In this document: piece after piece, positions 16,072 through 24,307 of the stretch
How positions within the stretch are numbered: position 1 is the first letter of the stretch
How the letters are laid out: each line of letters opens with the position of its first letter
NCBI RefSeq assembly: GCF_027943945.1
Contig: NZ_AP027141.1
Coordinates: forward strand, 3,162,001-3,226,000
Reading direction: 5' to 3'
DNA: 64,000 nucleotides
Origin: Microbacterium terricola
GTDB lineage: Bacteria > Actinomycetota > Actinomycetes > Actinomycetales > Microbacteriaceae
Notes under the pieces: model-generated
What the model was told of the DNA's origin: nothing
The model's input: the letters and a program-made list of their open reading frames with translations, nothing else
Databases searched by the model: none
Translations under genes and position numbers: made by a program

Positions 16072-17184
16072 TCAGTCGTGCAGGCTCCGGAGCGCGGCCA
16101 CGACGTCGGCGTGCCACCGGCGCGCGGCGGGCAGCGCCCCGGTGAAGATCGCGACGTCGTGGGTCACTCCGAGGTAGCGGGTGCCACTGGCATCCACTCC
16201 GTCCTCCCGCAGCCGGGCCAGATAGGCCTCGCCGTCGCCGCGCAGCGGGTCGTATTCGGCGGTCAGCACGACGGCCGGCGGCAGATCCGCGTGCGAGGCG
16301 GCGCGCAGCGGCGAGGCCCGTGGGTCGCGGGCGTCCGCGTGGCGGGGAAGGTACGTGCGCGCGACCGACCGCAGCTCGCGCAGCGCGATCGGGGTGGGGA
16401 TGCCGAGCGCCCGGGTCGCACGCAGGTCGAGGTGGCGGCCGGTCAGGTCGACGACCGGCACCTCGAGCAGCTGCAGGCGCAGGGGGAGCGCGTCGGTGTC
16501 GCGGTTGAGGATCGCGAGGGATGCGGCGATGTTCGCGCCCGCGGAGCTGCCGGCGATGCCGACGCGCTCCGGATCGATGCCCAGCGCGGCGGAGTTGTCG
16601 AACAGCCACCGCAGGGCGGACTGCGCCTGCTCGACCTGGGTGGGGAAGCGGTGCTCCGGCGCGAGCGCGTAGTCGACGGCGACGATCGCCACGCGGGCAT
16701 CCGCGGCGCGGCGGCGGTAGCCGGCATCCGTCGTCGGATAGTCGATGCCGCCGATCCGGAAGGCGCCGCCGAAGAAGGCCAGCACGGCCGGAACGGCGGG
16801 ACCGTGCAGATCGTCGCGGGGGTCGTAGACCCGGACGCGCACCGATGGCTGCCCCGGCACGGACACGGTGTGCTCGGTCGTGCGCAGCTCGGGTCCGGGC
16901 GTGCCGGCGGTGCGCAGCTCGGTGCGGTCCCACGCGAGCGCCGCCCTGCGGTGCTTCGCCCGCGCTCGCGCCCCGTGGCCGGCCGCCGATCCGGCCGCAG
17001 CGGCTGCCTCAGGGCGCCGGATGCCGGCATCCGCTCGCGCGGCTTCGCCACGGGCGCCGAACGGCCACAGCACCGCGAGGCGGACCTTCGCCCGGCCGAG
17101 CGCCTGGCCCAGCAGGTAGCGCCGATGCACCCGCAGGCGTTCGGCGAAGAAGGGGTCGAGCGGCATCCCTCCATCATCCGACAT
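16072..17184 (-). CDS. HSL-type alpha/beta hydrolase (esterase)
   Basis: The 370-aa protein belongs to the hormone-sensitive-lipase group: nucleophile GSSAGAN, acid Asp in LTAEYDPLRGDGEAY, and His in LGVTHDVAIF. The oxyanion-hole HGGG motif is changed to FFGGAF, an unusual His to Phe substitution that should affect catalysis or substrate range. Residues 1-100 are a basic, Ala-rich extension without clear homology. ATG 17184 is used; MPLDPF (ATG 17166) is an alternative. The gene is bracketed by two copies of the family 1 palindromic repeat. Confidence 0.8.
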   Translation of the reverse strand: MSDDGGMPLDPFFAERLRVHRRYLLGQALGRAKVRLAVLWPFGARGEAARADAGIRRPEAAAAAGSAAGHGARARAKHRRAALAWDRTELRTAGTPGPELRTTEHTVSVPGQPSVRVRVYDPRDDLHGPAVPAVLAFFGGAFRIGGIDYPTTDAGYRRRAADARVAIVAVDYALAPEHRFPTQVEQAQSALRWLFDNSAALGIDPERVGIAGSSAGANIAASLAILNRDTDALPLRLQLLEVPVVDLTGRHLDLRATRALGIPTPIALRELRSVARTYLPRHADARDPRASPLRAASHADLPPAVVLTAEYDPLRGDGEAYLARLREDGVDASGTRYLGVTHDVAIFTGALPAARRWHADVVAALRSLHD

Positions 17185-17212
17185 GCCGCGACGGGCGAGG
17201 CCGCTGTCGCGC

Positions 17213-17263
17213 GGACACGAAGGTCACCCGGACACCGAGGTCACCCACACACCGAGGTCACCC
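17213..17263. repeat. Three tandem copies of a 17-bp repeat
   Basis: GGACACGAAGGTCACCC, GGACACCGAGGTCACCC and ACACACCGAGGTCACCC follow one another without gaps. The array abuts the second palindromic repeat and lies between the esterase start and the ribosomal genes. Confidence 0.85.
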
Positions 17264-17341
17264 AGACCAGGTGTTCCGGCGTACACAGGACGATGGATGC
17301 GGCAACCTTCCTGCCTCCGCCAGAACACCTGTTCGGGCGGG
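17264..17341. repeat. Intergenic palindromic repeat family 1, copy 2
   Basis: About 78 bp with AGACCAGGTGTTCCGGCG at the left and CTCCGCCAGAACACCTGTTC at the right, imperfect inverted repeats. CCTCCGCCAGAACACCTGTT aligns with the same region of copy 1 almost base for base. Confidence 0.7.
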
Positions 17342-17376
17342 TGGTGGAGGGAGGAGGCAAGACCGCGGAAATGCAG

Positions 17377-17408
17377 AAGGCCCGGAACTCCAGGGAGTTC
17401 CGGGCCTT
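17377..17408 (-). terminator. Terminator of the rpmB-rpmG-rpsN operon
   Basis: AAGGCCCGGAACTC pairs perfectly with its complement over a 4-nt loop, 14 nt beyond the rpsN stop. The stem is 14 bp. Confidence 0.85.
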
Positions 17409-17421
17409 GCGCTGTCGGTGC

Positions 17422-17727
17422 TTACCAGCTCGACTTGGTCACGCCGGGCAGCTCGCCACGGTGTGCCATGTCACGGAAGCGGACACGCGAGATGCCGAAC
17501 TTCGTGAGGACACCGCGGGGGCGGCCGTCGATGACGTCGCGTGAGCGCACACGGGCGGGCGACGCGTTGCGGGGCAGCTTCTGCAGGCCCACGCGAGCGG
17601 CTTCGCGCTGCTCGTCGGTCGAGTCCGGCGAGACGAGCGCCTTCTTCAGCTCGGCGCGCTTCGCGGCGTAGCGGTCCACGACCACCTTGCGCTGCTCGTT
17701 GCGCGCGATCTTGCTCTTCTTAGCCAT
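17422..17727 (-). CDS. rpsN: 30S ribosomal protein S14, zinc-free type
   Basis: The 101-aa protein is the long S14 form ([20 protein letters not shown] at the start, [20 protein letters not shown] near the end, SSW terminus). It has no CxxC pair, so it is the C-minus, zinc-independent type. It binds the 3' domain of 16S rRNA in the small-subunit head. It is the last gene of rpmB-rpmG-rpsN; the rpmG stop lies 3 nt upstream. A perfect hairpin terminator follows. Confidence 0.97.
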   Translation of the reverse strand: MAKKSKIARNEQRKVVVDRYAAKRAELKKALVSPDSTDEQREAARVGLQKLPRNASPARVRSRDVIDGRPRGVLTKFGISRVRFRDMAHRGELPGVTKSSW

Positions 17728-17730
17728 GGA

Positions 17731-17901
17731 TCAGCGCTCCTCTCGGAATTCGACGTGCTTGCGGACGACCGGGTCGTACTTCTTCAGCACGATGCGGTCG
17801 GGGTTGTTGCGGCGGTTCTTGCGCGTCACGTAGGTGTAACCCGTGCCGGCGGTCGAACGCAGCTTGATGATCGGACGTACTTCCTGAGCCTTCTTGGCCA
17901 T
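17731..17901 (-). CDS. rpmG: 50S ribosomal protein L33, zinc-free type
   Basis: Reading from ATG 17901 gives 56 residues beginning [20 protein letters not shown] and ending [12 protein letters not shown]. No Cys is present, so this is the C-minus form of L33. [20 protein letters not shown] is the rRNA-binding core near the E site. The start overlaps the rpmB stop by one base and the stop is 3 nt before rpsN, so the three are one transcription unit. Confidence 0.95.
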   Translation of the reverse strand: MAKKAQEVRPIIKLRSTAGTGYTYVTRKNRRNNPDRIVLKKYDPVVRKHVEFREER

Positions 17902-18137
17902 CAGAACTTCACACCCTTCGCGATCAGGTCCTTCACGACCGACTCGATGCCGCGGGCGTCGATCACCTTGATGCCCTTGGCGGACACGTTGAGCGAGATC
18001 TTACGACCGAGCGACGGGACGAAGTAGGTCTTCTTCTGCACGTTCGGGTCGAAGCGGCGCTTCGTCCGGCGGTGCGAGTGCGAGATGCTGTGACCGAAGC
18101 CGGGAACCGCTCCAGTCACCTGGCACACTGCTGCCAT
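17901..18137 (-). CDS. rpmB: 50S ribosomal protein L28
   Basis: The 78-aa protein starts [20 protein letters not shown] and has [20 protein letters not shown] and [20 protein letters not shown]. It has one Cys but no CxxC pairs, so it is the zinc-free form. It is first in the rpmB-rpmG-rpsN operon. AAGGAG lies 8 nt before ATG 18137, and a 108-nt leader with a long stem-loop separates it from its promoter. Confidence 0.96.
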   Translation of the reverse strand: MAAVCQVTGAVPGFGHSISHSHRRTKRRFDPNVQKKTYFVPSLGRKISLNVSAKGIKVIDARGIESVVKDLIAKGVKF

Positions 18138-18187
18138 AGTGATGTCTCCTTAATACCGTGAGGCCGGACGGCCCCACCCAAGATCCC

Positions 18188-18245
18188 TTGTCTGCGTCTC
18201 GTGACACACGAAACGCGAACTGCGTGCTGGAGTGCGCGCAGACAA
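18188..18245 (-). promoter_or_regulatory. Stem-loop in the leader of the rpmB operon
   Basis: TTGTCTGCG at the probable 5' end of the mRNA pairs exactly with CGCAGACAA about 40 nt later, a 9-bp terminal stem. Shorter pairings (CACG with CGTG) lie inside. This could be an autoregulatory ribosomal-protein leader; no such family is known to me for L28. Confidence 0.45.
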
Positions 18246-18249
18246 AGAG

Positions 18250-18945
18250 TCAGTCTAGCACGGTCGAGGTGGCACCCTCAGCGCCCCGCCCCCACCGGAA
18301 GGGCGACACCGTCGGGTCGCCCGGGAGCCAGAAGCGCCAGGGGAACGCGGCGGTGCCGGCCACACCTGCGACCCCTACGCGCGGGCCCGTCGCCACCGGT
18401 CCGACGGGGTCGACCGCCAGTTCCAGCCGGGCGACCGCCCCGGCCAGCGGCTCTCCGTCGATCGCGTCGATGCCGTCGTGGACAGGATGCCGGAGCCCCA
18501 CCGCATCACCGAGCCGACCGGGCCCGCGCGCGAGGTCGCGCGGTGCGCGCACGACACCGCGGCGGTCGAGGCGACGGCGGGTGGCAGCATCCGCCCCTTC
18601 GAGCACCTCACCGCCGCGCAGCAGCACTCCGCCGGCGACGCCGACCGGGCCGCACACCACGTTCACGCAGGAGTGGATGCCGTGGCTGAGGTAGACGTAC
18701 AGGTGCCCCGGTTCGCCCCACATCGTGGCGTTGCGGGCGGTGGGTCCCATCCGGGCGTGCGAGCCGGGGTCGGGGATCCCGCCGGTGCCCCTGCCGTGGT
18801 ACGCCTCGACCTCCGTGAGCCGCACGACGACGCGCTCCCCGCCGATCTCGGTGGTCAGGTGCGCGCCGAGCAGCCGCGGGGCGACCTCGACCGGCAGGGC
18901 CTCGAGCTCGCCGCGTGTCGCAGGACGCAGCTCCGGAGAAGGCAT
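18250..18945 (-). CDS. DNA-3-methyladenine glycosylase (AAG/MPG type)
   Basis: The 231-aa protein has the AAG fold: APRLLGAHL and VVVRLTEVEAYHG (catalytic Glu in EVEAY), DPGSHARMGPTARNATMWG, GHLYVYLSHGIHSCVNVVCG and LLRGGEVLEG. It removes alkylated purines by base flipping and hydrolysis of the glycosidic bond, starting base excision repair. Length and motifs are complete. TAGACT stands 6 nt before ATG 18945. The rpmB promoter overlaps its 3' end. Confidence 0.92.
   Translation of the reverse strand: MPSPELRPATRGELEALPVEVAPRLLGAHLTTEIGGERVVVRLTEVEAYHGRGTGGIPDPGSHARMGPTARNATMWGEPGHLYVYLSHGIHSCVNVVCGPVGVAGGVLLRGGEVLEGADAATRRRLDRRGVVRAPRDLARGPGRLGDAVGLRHPVHDGIDAIDGEPLAGAVARLELAVDPVGPVATGPRVGVAGVAGTAAFPWRFWLPGDPTVSPFRWGRGAEGATSTVLD
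18252..18257 (-). promoter_or_regulatory. -10 element TAGACT of the rpmB operon
   Basis: TAGACT overlaps the stop region of the glycosylase gene. A start 7 nt downstream would place the mRNA 5' end at the terminal stem of the leader hairpin. Confidence 0.45.
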
Positions 18946-18951
18946 GCGTGG

Positions 18952-18957
18952 AGTCTA
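18952..18957 (-). promoter_or_regulatory. -10 element TAGACT of the 3-methyladenine glycosylase gene
   Basis: On the minus strand TAGACT is 6 nt before ATG 18945, a leaderless arrangement. Confidence 0.5.
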
Positions 18958-19009
18958 TGCACGATGGGGGTCACCCCCGGGGGACGATTCCGCCACGTCA
19001 CGCGGCGGC

Positions 19010-19015
19010 TAGCCT
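19010..19015 (+). promoter_or_regulatory. -10 element TAGCCT of the DHA2 exporter gene
   Basis: TAGCCT is 6 nt before ATG 19022 and there is no Shine-Dalgarno sequence, so the mRNA is probably leaderless. Confidence 0.5.
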
Positions 19016-19021
19016 GCGCTC

Positions 19022-20677
19022 ATGAAGCGATGGTTCGTGCTCATCATCCTCGGGGTCTCGCAGTTCGTCATGGTCCTCGACAGCACCGTCATGAACGTCT
19101 CGATCTCCACCGTGGCGTCCGATCTGGGAACCGACATCGGTGGGATGCAGGCAGCCATCACGTTCTACGCGCTGACGATGGCGGCGTTCATGCTCACCGG
19201 CGGCAAGCTCGGCGACAAGTGGGGGCGCAGTCGCGCGTTCCGCATCGGGTCGGTCGTGTACGGCCTCGGTTCGCTCGCCACCGCGTTCGCCCCGAACCTC
19301 ACCGTGCTGCTCCTCGGCTGGTCGCTCGTCGAGGGGCTCGGCGCGGTGCTCGTGATCCCGGCCATCGCTGCGCTCGCGGCGATCAACTACGCCGGCCGGG
19401 AGCGGGTCATCGCCTTCTCGGCGCTCGGGGCGATCACGGGATTCGCCGCTGCGGCCGGTCCCCTCATCGGCGGGCTGATGACCACCTACGCGTCATGGCG
19501 CTACGTGTTCGTCGGAGAGGCGATCGTGATGGCCCTGGTGCTCATCGTGTCGGGGCGGGTCAAGGACCTGCCGGGTGACAAGACGCTGCGCATCGACTTC
19601 CTGAGCGTCGTGCTGTCGGCGAGCGGCATGGCGATCCTCGTGTTCGCCGTCCTGCAGAGCAAGACCTGGGGCTGGCTGGTGCCGCTGAACCCACCCGAGA
19701 TCGCCGGTACGACGATCGCGCCATTCGGCATCTCCCCTGTGGCCTACCTCATCCTGATCGCGATCCTCGTGCTGCGGTGGTTCGTCAGCCGGCAGGTGCA
19801 CCTCGAGCGCATCGGCCGCGTGCCGCTGCTGAAGGTCAGCCTGCTGCGCATCCCGGCGCTGCGCAGCGGCCTCACGATGTTCCTCGCTCAGTACTTCGCG
19901 ATCGCGGCGCTCTTCTTCGTCGTGCCGGTGTACCTCCAGACGATCCTCGGCTACAACGCGCTCGAGACCGGCCTGAAGATCCTGCCCCTGTCGGCCGGCC
20001 TGATCGTCTTCTCGGTCATCGGCTCCCGCATGTCCACCGTGCGCTCAGCGCGCAACATCGCGCGGATCGGCCAGTTCACCCTGGGGGTCGGCCTGCTGCT
20101 GATCTTCGTGGCCGTGCAGCCGGACCTGGCCGACTGGCTCTTCGCGACCGGGATGTTCGTCGTCGGCGCGGGTTTCGGGCTGCTCGCCTCGCAGCTCGGA
20201 AACGTCAACATGACGGCGGTGTCGAAGGACGACACGTCCGAGGTCGGCGGACTCCAGGGCACGTTCCAGAACCTCGGCTCGTCGTTCGGCACGGCCATCG
20301 TCGGCTCCGTGTTCATCCTGTTGCTGACGTCGGGCTTCGGCGCGGCCCTGCAGTCCAGCGACGCGCTCTCCGCGGACATCAAGGAGCAGGTGGCGGCGGC
20401 GACGGCCGACGGAGCGCCGATCATCTCCGAGAAGCAGGCCGAGCAGGCGATGCGGGATGCGGGAGCCACCGCCGAGGAAGCGGCCGAGGTCGCGCAGACC
20501 TACGCCGACACCCAGCTCGAGGCGCTGCGGCAGGCGCTGTTCGTGGTCTTCGCGCTGACGCTCATCGCGATCGTGCTGGCGCGCGGCCTGCCCGCCACGA
20601 TCCCCGTGCCTGCTTCGGCCGAGGCCTCCGACGACCCCGGTGACGGGGAGCGGACGGATCAGGTCGCGGGCACCTGA
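19022..20677 (+). CDS. DHA2-family MFS drug exporter (14 helices)
   Basis: The 551-aa protein is an EmrB/QacA-type proton antiporter. Motif D1 is LDSTVMNVSISTVASDLGTD, motif A is GGKLGDKWGRSRAFRIG, and motif C is FAAAAGPLIGGLMTTYASWR. Fourteen membrane helices are evident. A soluble segment of about 70 residues (SSDALSADIKEQVAAATADG onward) lies before the last helix. It probably exports hydrophobic toxic compounds. It converges with the gene at 20659-22077, and the two coding regions overlap by 19 bp. Confidence 0.9.
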   Translation: MKRWFVLIILGVSQFVMVLDSTVMNVSISTVASDLGTDIGGMQAAITFYALTMAAFMLTGGKLGDKWGRSRAFRIGSVVYGLGSLATAFAPNLTVLLLGWSLVEGLGAVLVIPAIAALAAINYAGRERVIAFSALGAITGFAAAAGPLIGGLMTTYASWRYVFVGEAIVMALVLIVSGRVKDLPGDKTLRIDFLSVVLSASGMAILVFAVLQSKTWGWLVPLNPPEIAGTTIAPFGISPVAYLILIAILVLRWFVSRQVHLERIGRVPLLKVSLLRIPALRSGLTMFLAQYFAIAALFFVVPVYLQTILGYNALETGLKILPLSAGLIVFSVIGSRMSTVRSARNIARIGQFTLGVGLLLIFVAVQPDLADWLFATGMFVVGAGFGLLASQLGNVNMTAVSKDDTSEVGGLQGTFQNLGSSFGTAIVGSVFILLLTSGFGAALQSSDALSADIKEQVAAATADGAPIISEKQAEQAMRDAGATAEEAAEVAQTYADTQLEALRQALFVVFALTLIAIVLARGLPATIPVPASAEASDDPGDGERTDQVAGT

Positions 20678-22077
20678 CACCACGAGACCGCGAACCCGGA
20701 CAGCACGACGACCTCGTCGCCCGTCTCGTCGCCGCGCATGCCGATCACGTGCGTCTCGAGCCGCTCCGGCATGGGCAGCAGGTAGGTGTCGTAGGGGTTG
20801 TCGACCGAGTCGGGCGCGACGATGACCGCGGTGTAGCGGCCGCTGGGCGAGACGCAGGTCTGCACCACGGTGTCGGCGGAGGTGACGTCCATCAGCGTGC
20901 GGGTCGCGCCGTCGTCGTCGACGTAGGCCACCGTCGCGCCCGACGGCAGCCCGCCGGCGTCGAGCACAGCGGCCGTGCGCACGGTGCCCTCGGCGGCGAC
21001 GGGTGTGACCGACGAGACCGGCCCGAGCCCCTCGCCCTCGACGAGCGGCTCCTCGCTCGCGTCGGTGAGGTCGATCGCATCCATCCCCTCGGCCCGGTCG
21101 ACGACCGCGACCGACGAGCCGCGCGCGATGCCCTCGATGGCGAGGGCGTTGCCCAGCGCCGTCGCGTCCTCGCCCTCCGAGCCGGTCAGCAGCAGCGAGC
21201 CGTCGAACGAGAGCAGCAGGATGCTGTCGGTGTCCGGCACGAACCGCCACTCGGCGACGCGCGGGTCTGCGCCGTCGACCTCGACCTGCGCCGGCGCATC
21301 GTCAGCAGCGGCATCCTTCAGCGACGCGGTGAACAGGGCGCTCTCACGGCCGCTGTCGGCATCGAGCGCGGCGTCCGAGAACGTGTAGCCGATGAGGTCG
21401 CCGCGGTCGGCGCTCTGCAGGTTGGACACGAACCCGTCGCCCGGCAGCGGCAGGGACCGCTGATCGGCGCCATCGAGGTCGGTCACGATGAGCTCGGCCT
21501 GGTCGTCGTCGGTGCGCACCGAGACCACGAGGTGCGCGGCCGTGGCCCGGTAGTCCTCGATGTGCGGATGCGTGAACACCGGCGTCGCCGCGTCGCCGGC
21601 GAGGTCGGTGCGGAAGATCACGTCGCCGTCGGCGGTGCCCCGCTGCAGCACGTAGAGCTCGGCCGGGGGCGTGTGGAACGACTCCGTGATCGTCGTCGAC
21701 GGACCGCCGCCGAGTCCCTGCACATCGGCGATCGTGACCGTGTACTCGGTGTCGTCGTCGAGCGGCCGACCGAACTGCACGCCGACCGACCGGCCGGACG
21801 TGTCGACGGTGAAGGGCACGTCGGGCGTGACCGTGACCTGCGCCGGGTCGACCTCGGCGAGCGACTGCGAGGTCGTCACGATGAGACGGGATCCGGATGC
21901 GGCGACCGCCGCGTCCGGATCGACCTGCACTGCGGTGGCGCGCGGCCCCTGCACGGTGCCGATCGTCGCTCCGAGCGTTCCGACGAGGGCGAGGACGGCG
22001 AGGACCACGGCGAACGAGAGCGCGAAGGAGCGCCCGCGACGCCGGCGTGACCGGGCGGCGCGGGTGTCAGAACTCAT
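20659..22077 (-). CDS. Secreted beta-propeller-like protein of the zinc operon
   Basis: The 472-aa protein starts MSSDTRAARSRRRRGRSF, then one hydrophobic segment (ALSFAVVLAVLALVGTLGAT) that anchors or exports it. Residues of about 60-130 look like an Ig-like strand domain (VTVTPDVPFTVDTSGRSVGV, DDTEYTVTIADVQG). The rest has repeated beta-blades (ELIVTDLDGADQRSLPLPGD, WRFVPDTDSILLLSFDGSLL) as in WD40/TolB propellers. ATG 22077 is chosen because it overlaps the upstream TIGR03943 gene by 11 nt, so it is last in the znuA operon. It may interact with the permease pair at the cell surface; this is inference. Confidence 0.7.
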   Translation of the reverse strand: MSSDTRAARSRRRRGRSFALSFAVVLAVLALVGTLGATIGTVQGPRATAVQVDPDAAVAASGSRLIVTTSQSLAEVDPAQVTVTPDVPFTVDTSGRSVGVQFGRPLDDDTEYTVTIADVQGLGGGPSTTITESFHTPPAELYVLQRGTADGDVIFRTDLAGDAATPVFTHPHIEDYRATAAHLVVSVRTDDDQAELIVTDLDGADQRSLPLPGDGFVSNLQSADRGDLIGYTFSDAALDADSGRESALFTASLKDAAADDAPAQVEVDGADPRVAEWRFVPDTDSILLLSFDGSLLLTGSEGEDATALGNALAIEGIARGSSVAVVDRAEGMDAIDLTDASEEPLVEGEGLGPVSSVTPVAAEGTVRTAAVLDAGGLPSGATVAYVDDDGATRTLMDVTSADTVVQTCVSPSGRYTAVIVAPDSVDNPYDTYLLPMPERLETHVIGMRGDETGDEVVVLSGFAVSWCQVPAT

Positions 22078-22828
22078 ACGGATCCTCGGGCTCGTCGATC
22101 TGCTCGACCTTCTCGGCATCGATCACGAGTCCGTCGGCGGTGGAGCGGACCGTGCCGGTGACCGTGACCCATTGCCCGGTGTCGCCCGACGGGTCGGGGG
22201 TCGCGATCGGCACGCTGGCGGGCTGCGCGTCGATGACGCAGTGCGTGATGACGAGACGGGTGAGGTCGAACCCGTCCTCGGCGCCGGGGGTGACGAATCC
22301 GGTCAGCGTGACCTCATCGCCGTCGAAGGCGTCGGGGTTCGTCGCGGTCGCGAACACGGACGCCCACTCGCCGACCCCGAACGACGCGGTGTCGCCCGTC
22401 GTGGCGAGGGTGACCACATCCTCTCCGCCGAAGAGGGGCGCCGTGCCGACGTCGCGGGCCATCGCGAGGTCGGCCGACAGCGACGCCGGCGGCAGCGCGA
22501 TGGCGACGATCGCGAAGCCGGAGGCGAGCACCCCGCCCGCGATCGTGACGGGACTCACGGCGCGACCGCCGTGCGCGTGCGCATGCTCGTCCTCCCCGTG
22601 GTCGTGGCCGTGGTCGCTCTCGGCGCCGAGCGGCAGCGCGAAGCTCGCCGCCGCGCCGACCAGCACGAGCACCGCCATCGACACGGCGAACCAGGTCGAC
22701 TCCGGGTTGACGTAGAGGCCGAGCCGGCCGGTGGCGGCGAGGCCCAGCGTGATGACGGCGAGCACCGACGCGAGGCCGACGCCCAGCCAGCGCGTGCCGG
22801 CGGAGCGAAGCGGTGAGGACTCAGGCAA
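22067..22828 (-). CDS. TIGR03943-family membrane protein with His-rich loop
   Basis: The 253-aa protein is a YcgQ/TIGR03943-type partner of DUF318 permeases. It has two N-terminal helices, then a His/Asp-rich loop (SDHGHDHGEDEHAHAHGG), further helices and a C-terminal OB-like domain (VTLTGFVTPGAEDGFDLTRL, WVTVTGTVRSTADG). HCVIDAQPASVPI carries a conserved Cys/His pair. The His-rich loop and position in a Zur-preceded operon suggest divalent metal handling. It overlaps the permease gene by 8 nt and the next gene by 11 nt. Confidence 0.85.
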   Translation of the reverse strand: MPESSPLRSAGTRWLGVGLASVLAVITLGLAATGRLGLYVNPESTWFAVSMAVLVLVGAAASFALPLGAESDHGHDHGEDEHAHAHGGRAVSPVTIAGGVLASGFAIVAIALPPASLSADLAMARDVGTAPLFGGEDVVTLATTGDTASFGVGEWASVFATATNPDAFDGDEVTLTGFVTPGAEDGFDLTRLVITHCVIDAQPASVPIATPDPSGDTGQWVTVTGTVRSTADGLVIDAEKVEQIDEPEDPYEF

Positions 22829-23864
22829 GGAGGTTCACCACCGTCCCGATGGCGAACGCCGCCAGCACGACGACCGCGACGATGCCGCCGAGGGTGCGGG
22901 TGGTGAAGGTGGTGCGCATCAGCGCGAGCATCTTGACGTCGACGAGAGGTCCGACGAGCAGGAACGCCACGATCGAGCCAGGGGTGAACGACGACGCGAA
23001 CGAGAGCGCGAAGAAGGAGTCGACGTTGGAGCAGATCGCCACCACCATGGCCAGCAGCATCATGGCCACGATCGACAGGGCCGGGTTCGAGCCGATCGCG
23101 ATGAGTGCCTCGCGGGGCACGAGCACCTGCACCGCGCCGGCGAGCGCCGAGCCGATGATGAGCGCCGGCATCACCGCGCGCAGCTCGATCACGAACTGCG
23201 CCAGGCTGCGCCGCCCCTTGCCGCCCGGCTCGTCCACGACGAGGGCGCACGTGTCGCGGAACCGGTCGGTCAGCAGCGCGTCGGGATCGGGATGCCGGCT
23301 GTACAGCCAGCCGATCAGGTTCGCGATCGCGTAGCCGCCGAGGAGCCGGGCGATCAGGATGCCGTCGTCGAACCCGAACGCCTGGTGCGTCGTGATGATC
23401 ACGATGGGGTTCACGATCGGGGCGGCGATGAGGAAGGTGAGCGTCTCGGGCACGCTGAAGCCGCGCATCAGCAGCCCTCGCGCGAACGGCACGTTGCCGC
23501 ACTCGCAGACGGGCACGATCATGCCGAGCAGCGACACCACCGCTCTGCGGGCCCACGCCCTGCGGGGCATCCAGCGCTCGATGACGCCGGGGGGCACCCA
23601 CACCTGGACGGCGATCGAGAGGATCACGCCGAGCACGACGAACGGCAGCGACTCGATGAGCACGCTGAGCGCGAGGGTCAGTCCGTCCTGCGCGCGGGTG
23701 GGCAGGCCATCGGGGAAGAACGCCGGGGCGAAGGCGTCGATGGCGAACAGCGCGCCGATGACCAGGATCCCGATGGCGAGCGCGACGAGCGTCCGGGCGG
23801 TGCGGCTCGGCTCGGGGCGGGCCGTGCGGGGCTCGGTGCGCTCGCGCGGTTCAGTCGACGACAC
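22821..23864 (-). CDS. DUF318/YcgR-family permease
   Basis: The 347-aa membrane protein has eight or more helices in two related halves. MIVPVCECGNVPFARGLL holds the CxCGN motif of the permease family that also includes ArsP-like proteins, and the second half has AICSNVDSFFALSFASSFTP. Established function is lacking for this subgroup; transport of metal ions or metal complexes is plausible given the TIGR03943 partner and zinc-uptake neighbours. The start overlaps the end of zur by 14 nt. Confidence 0.85.
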   Translation of the reverse strand: MSSTEPRERTEPRTARPEPSRTARTLVALAIGILVIGALFAIDAFAPAFFPDGLPTRAQDGLTLALSVLIESLPFVVLGVILSIAVQVWVPPGVIERWMPRRAWARRAVVSLLGMIVPVCECGNVPFARGLLMRGFSVPETLTFLIAAPIVNPIVIITTHQAFGFDDGILIARLLGGYAIANLIGWLYSRHPDPDALLTDRFRDTCALVVDEPGGKGRRSLAQFVIELRAVMPALIIGSALAGAVQVLVPREALIAIGSNPALSIVAMMLLAMVVAICSNVDSFFALSFASSFTPGSIVAFLLVGPLVDVKMLALMRTTFTTRTLGGIVAVVVLAAFAIGTVVNLLA

Positions 23865-24297
23865 GCTCGCTCGCGGTGTCGACAGTGCTGGCGGCGCCCG
23901 CCTCGTCGCTGCGGCCTGTGCAGGTCGCGCAGAGTCCGAAGATGTCGACGACGTGCTCAGCCGCCGTGAAGCCGTGGGTCGCGGCGACGCGCTGCGCCCA
24001 CTGCTCGACCTCGGTCGCCTCGATCTCGACCGTGCGTCCGCACGACCGGCAGATCAGGTGGTGGTGATGCCCGGCGGTGACGCAGGCACGGTACAGGCTC
24101 TCGCCCTCCGGGCTGTGCAGCGAGTCGGCGCCGCCCGCGGCGGCGAGGCCGGACAGCGCCCGGTAGACGGTGGCCAGGCCGATGCCGGTGTTCTCGTCGC
24201 GAAGGGTCGCGTAGAGGTTCTGCGCGCTCACGAAGCCGCGCGCATCCGCGAGCGCTTCGCGCACCCGCTCACGCTGCCAGGTGTTGCGCTGAGCCAT
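23851..24297 (-). CDS. zur: Fur-family regulator, probable zinc uptake regulator Zur
   Basis: The 148-aa protein has the Fur winged helix (RNTWQRERVREALADARGFV, GIGLATVYRALSGLAAAGGA) and the metal-binding half with HHHHLICRSCGRTVEIE and FGLCATCTGR, which give the two CxxC pairs of the structural zinc site. With zinc bound it would repress the znuA promoter. It is fourth in the operon, 10 nt after znuB, so it would regulate its own synthesis. TAGACT lies 7 nt upstream of ATG 24297 and could be an internal promoter. Zur is inferred over Fur from context. Confidence 0.88.
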   Translation of the reverse strand: MAQRNTWQRERVREALADARGFVSAQNLYATLRDENTGIGLATVYRALSGLAAAGGADSLHSPEGESLYRACVTAGHHHHLICRSCGRTVEIEATEVEQWAQRVAATHGFTAAEHVVDIFGLCATCTGRSDEAGAASTVDTASERVVD

Positions 24298-24307
24298 GGC
24301 CGCGAGT

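Noticed and set aside
15838..17544. A long plus-strand frame across the esterase and rpsN
   Set aside because: It crosses a terminator and the palindromic repeats, is low-complexity, and opposes confirmed genes.
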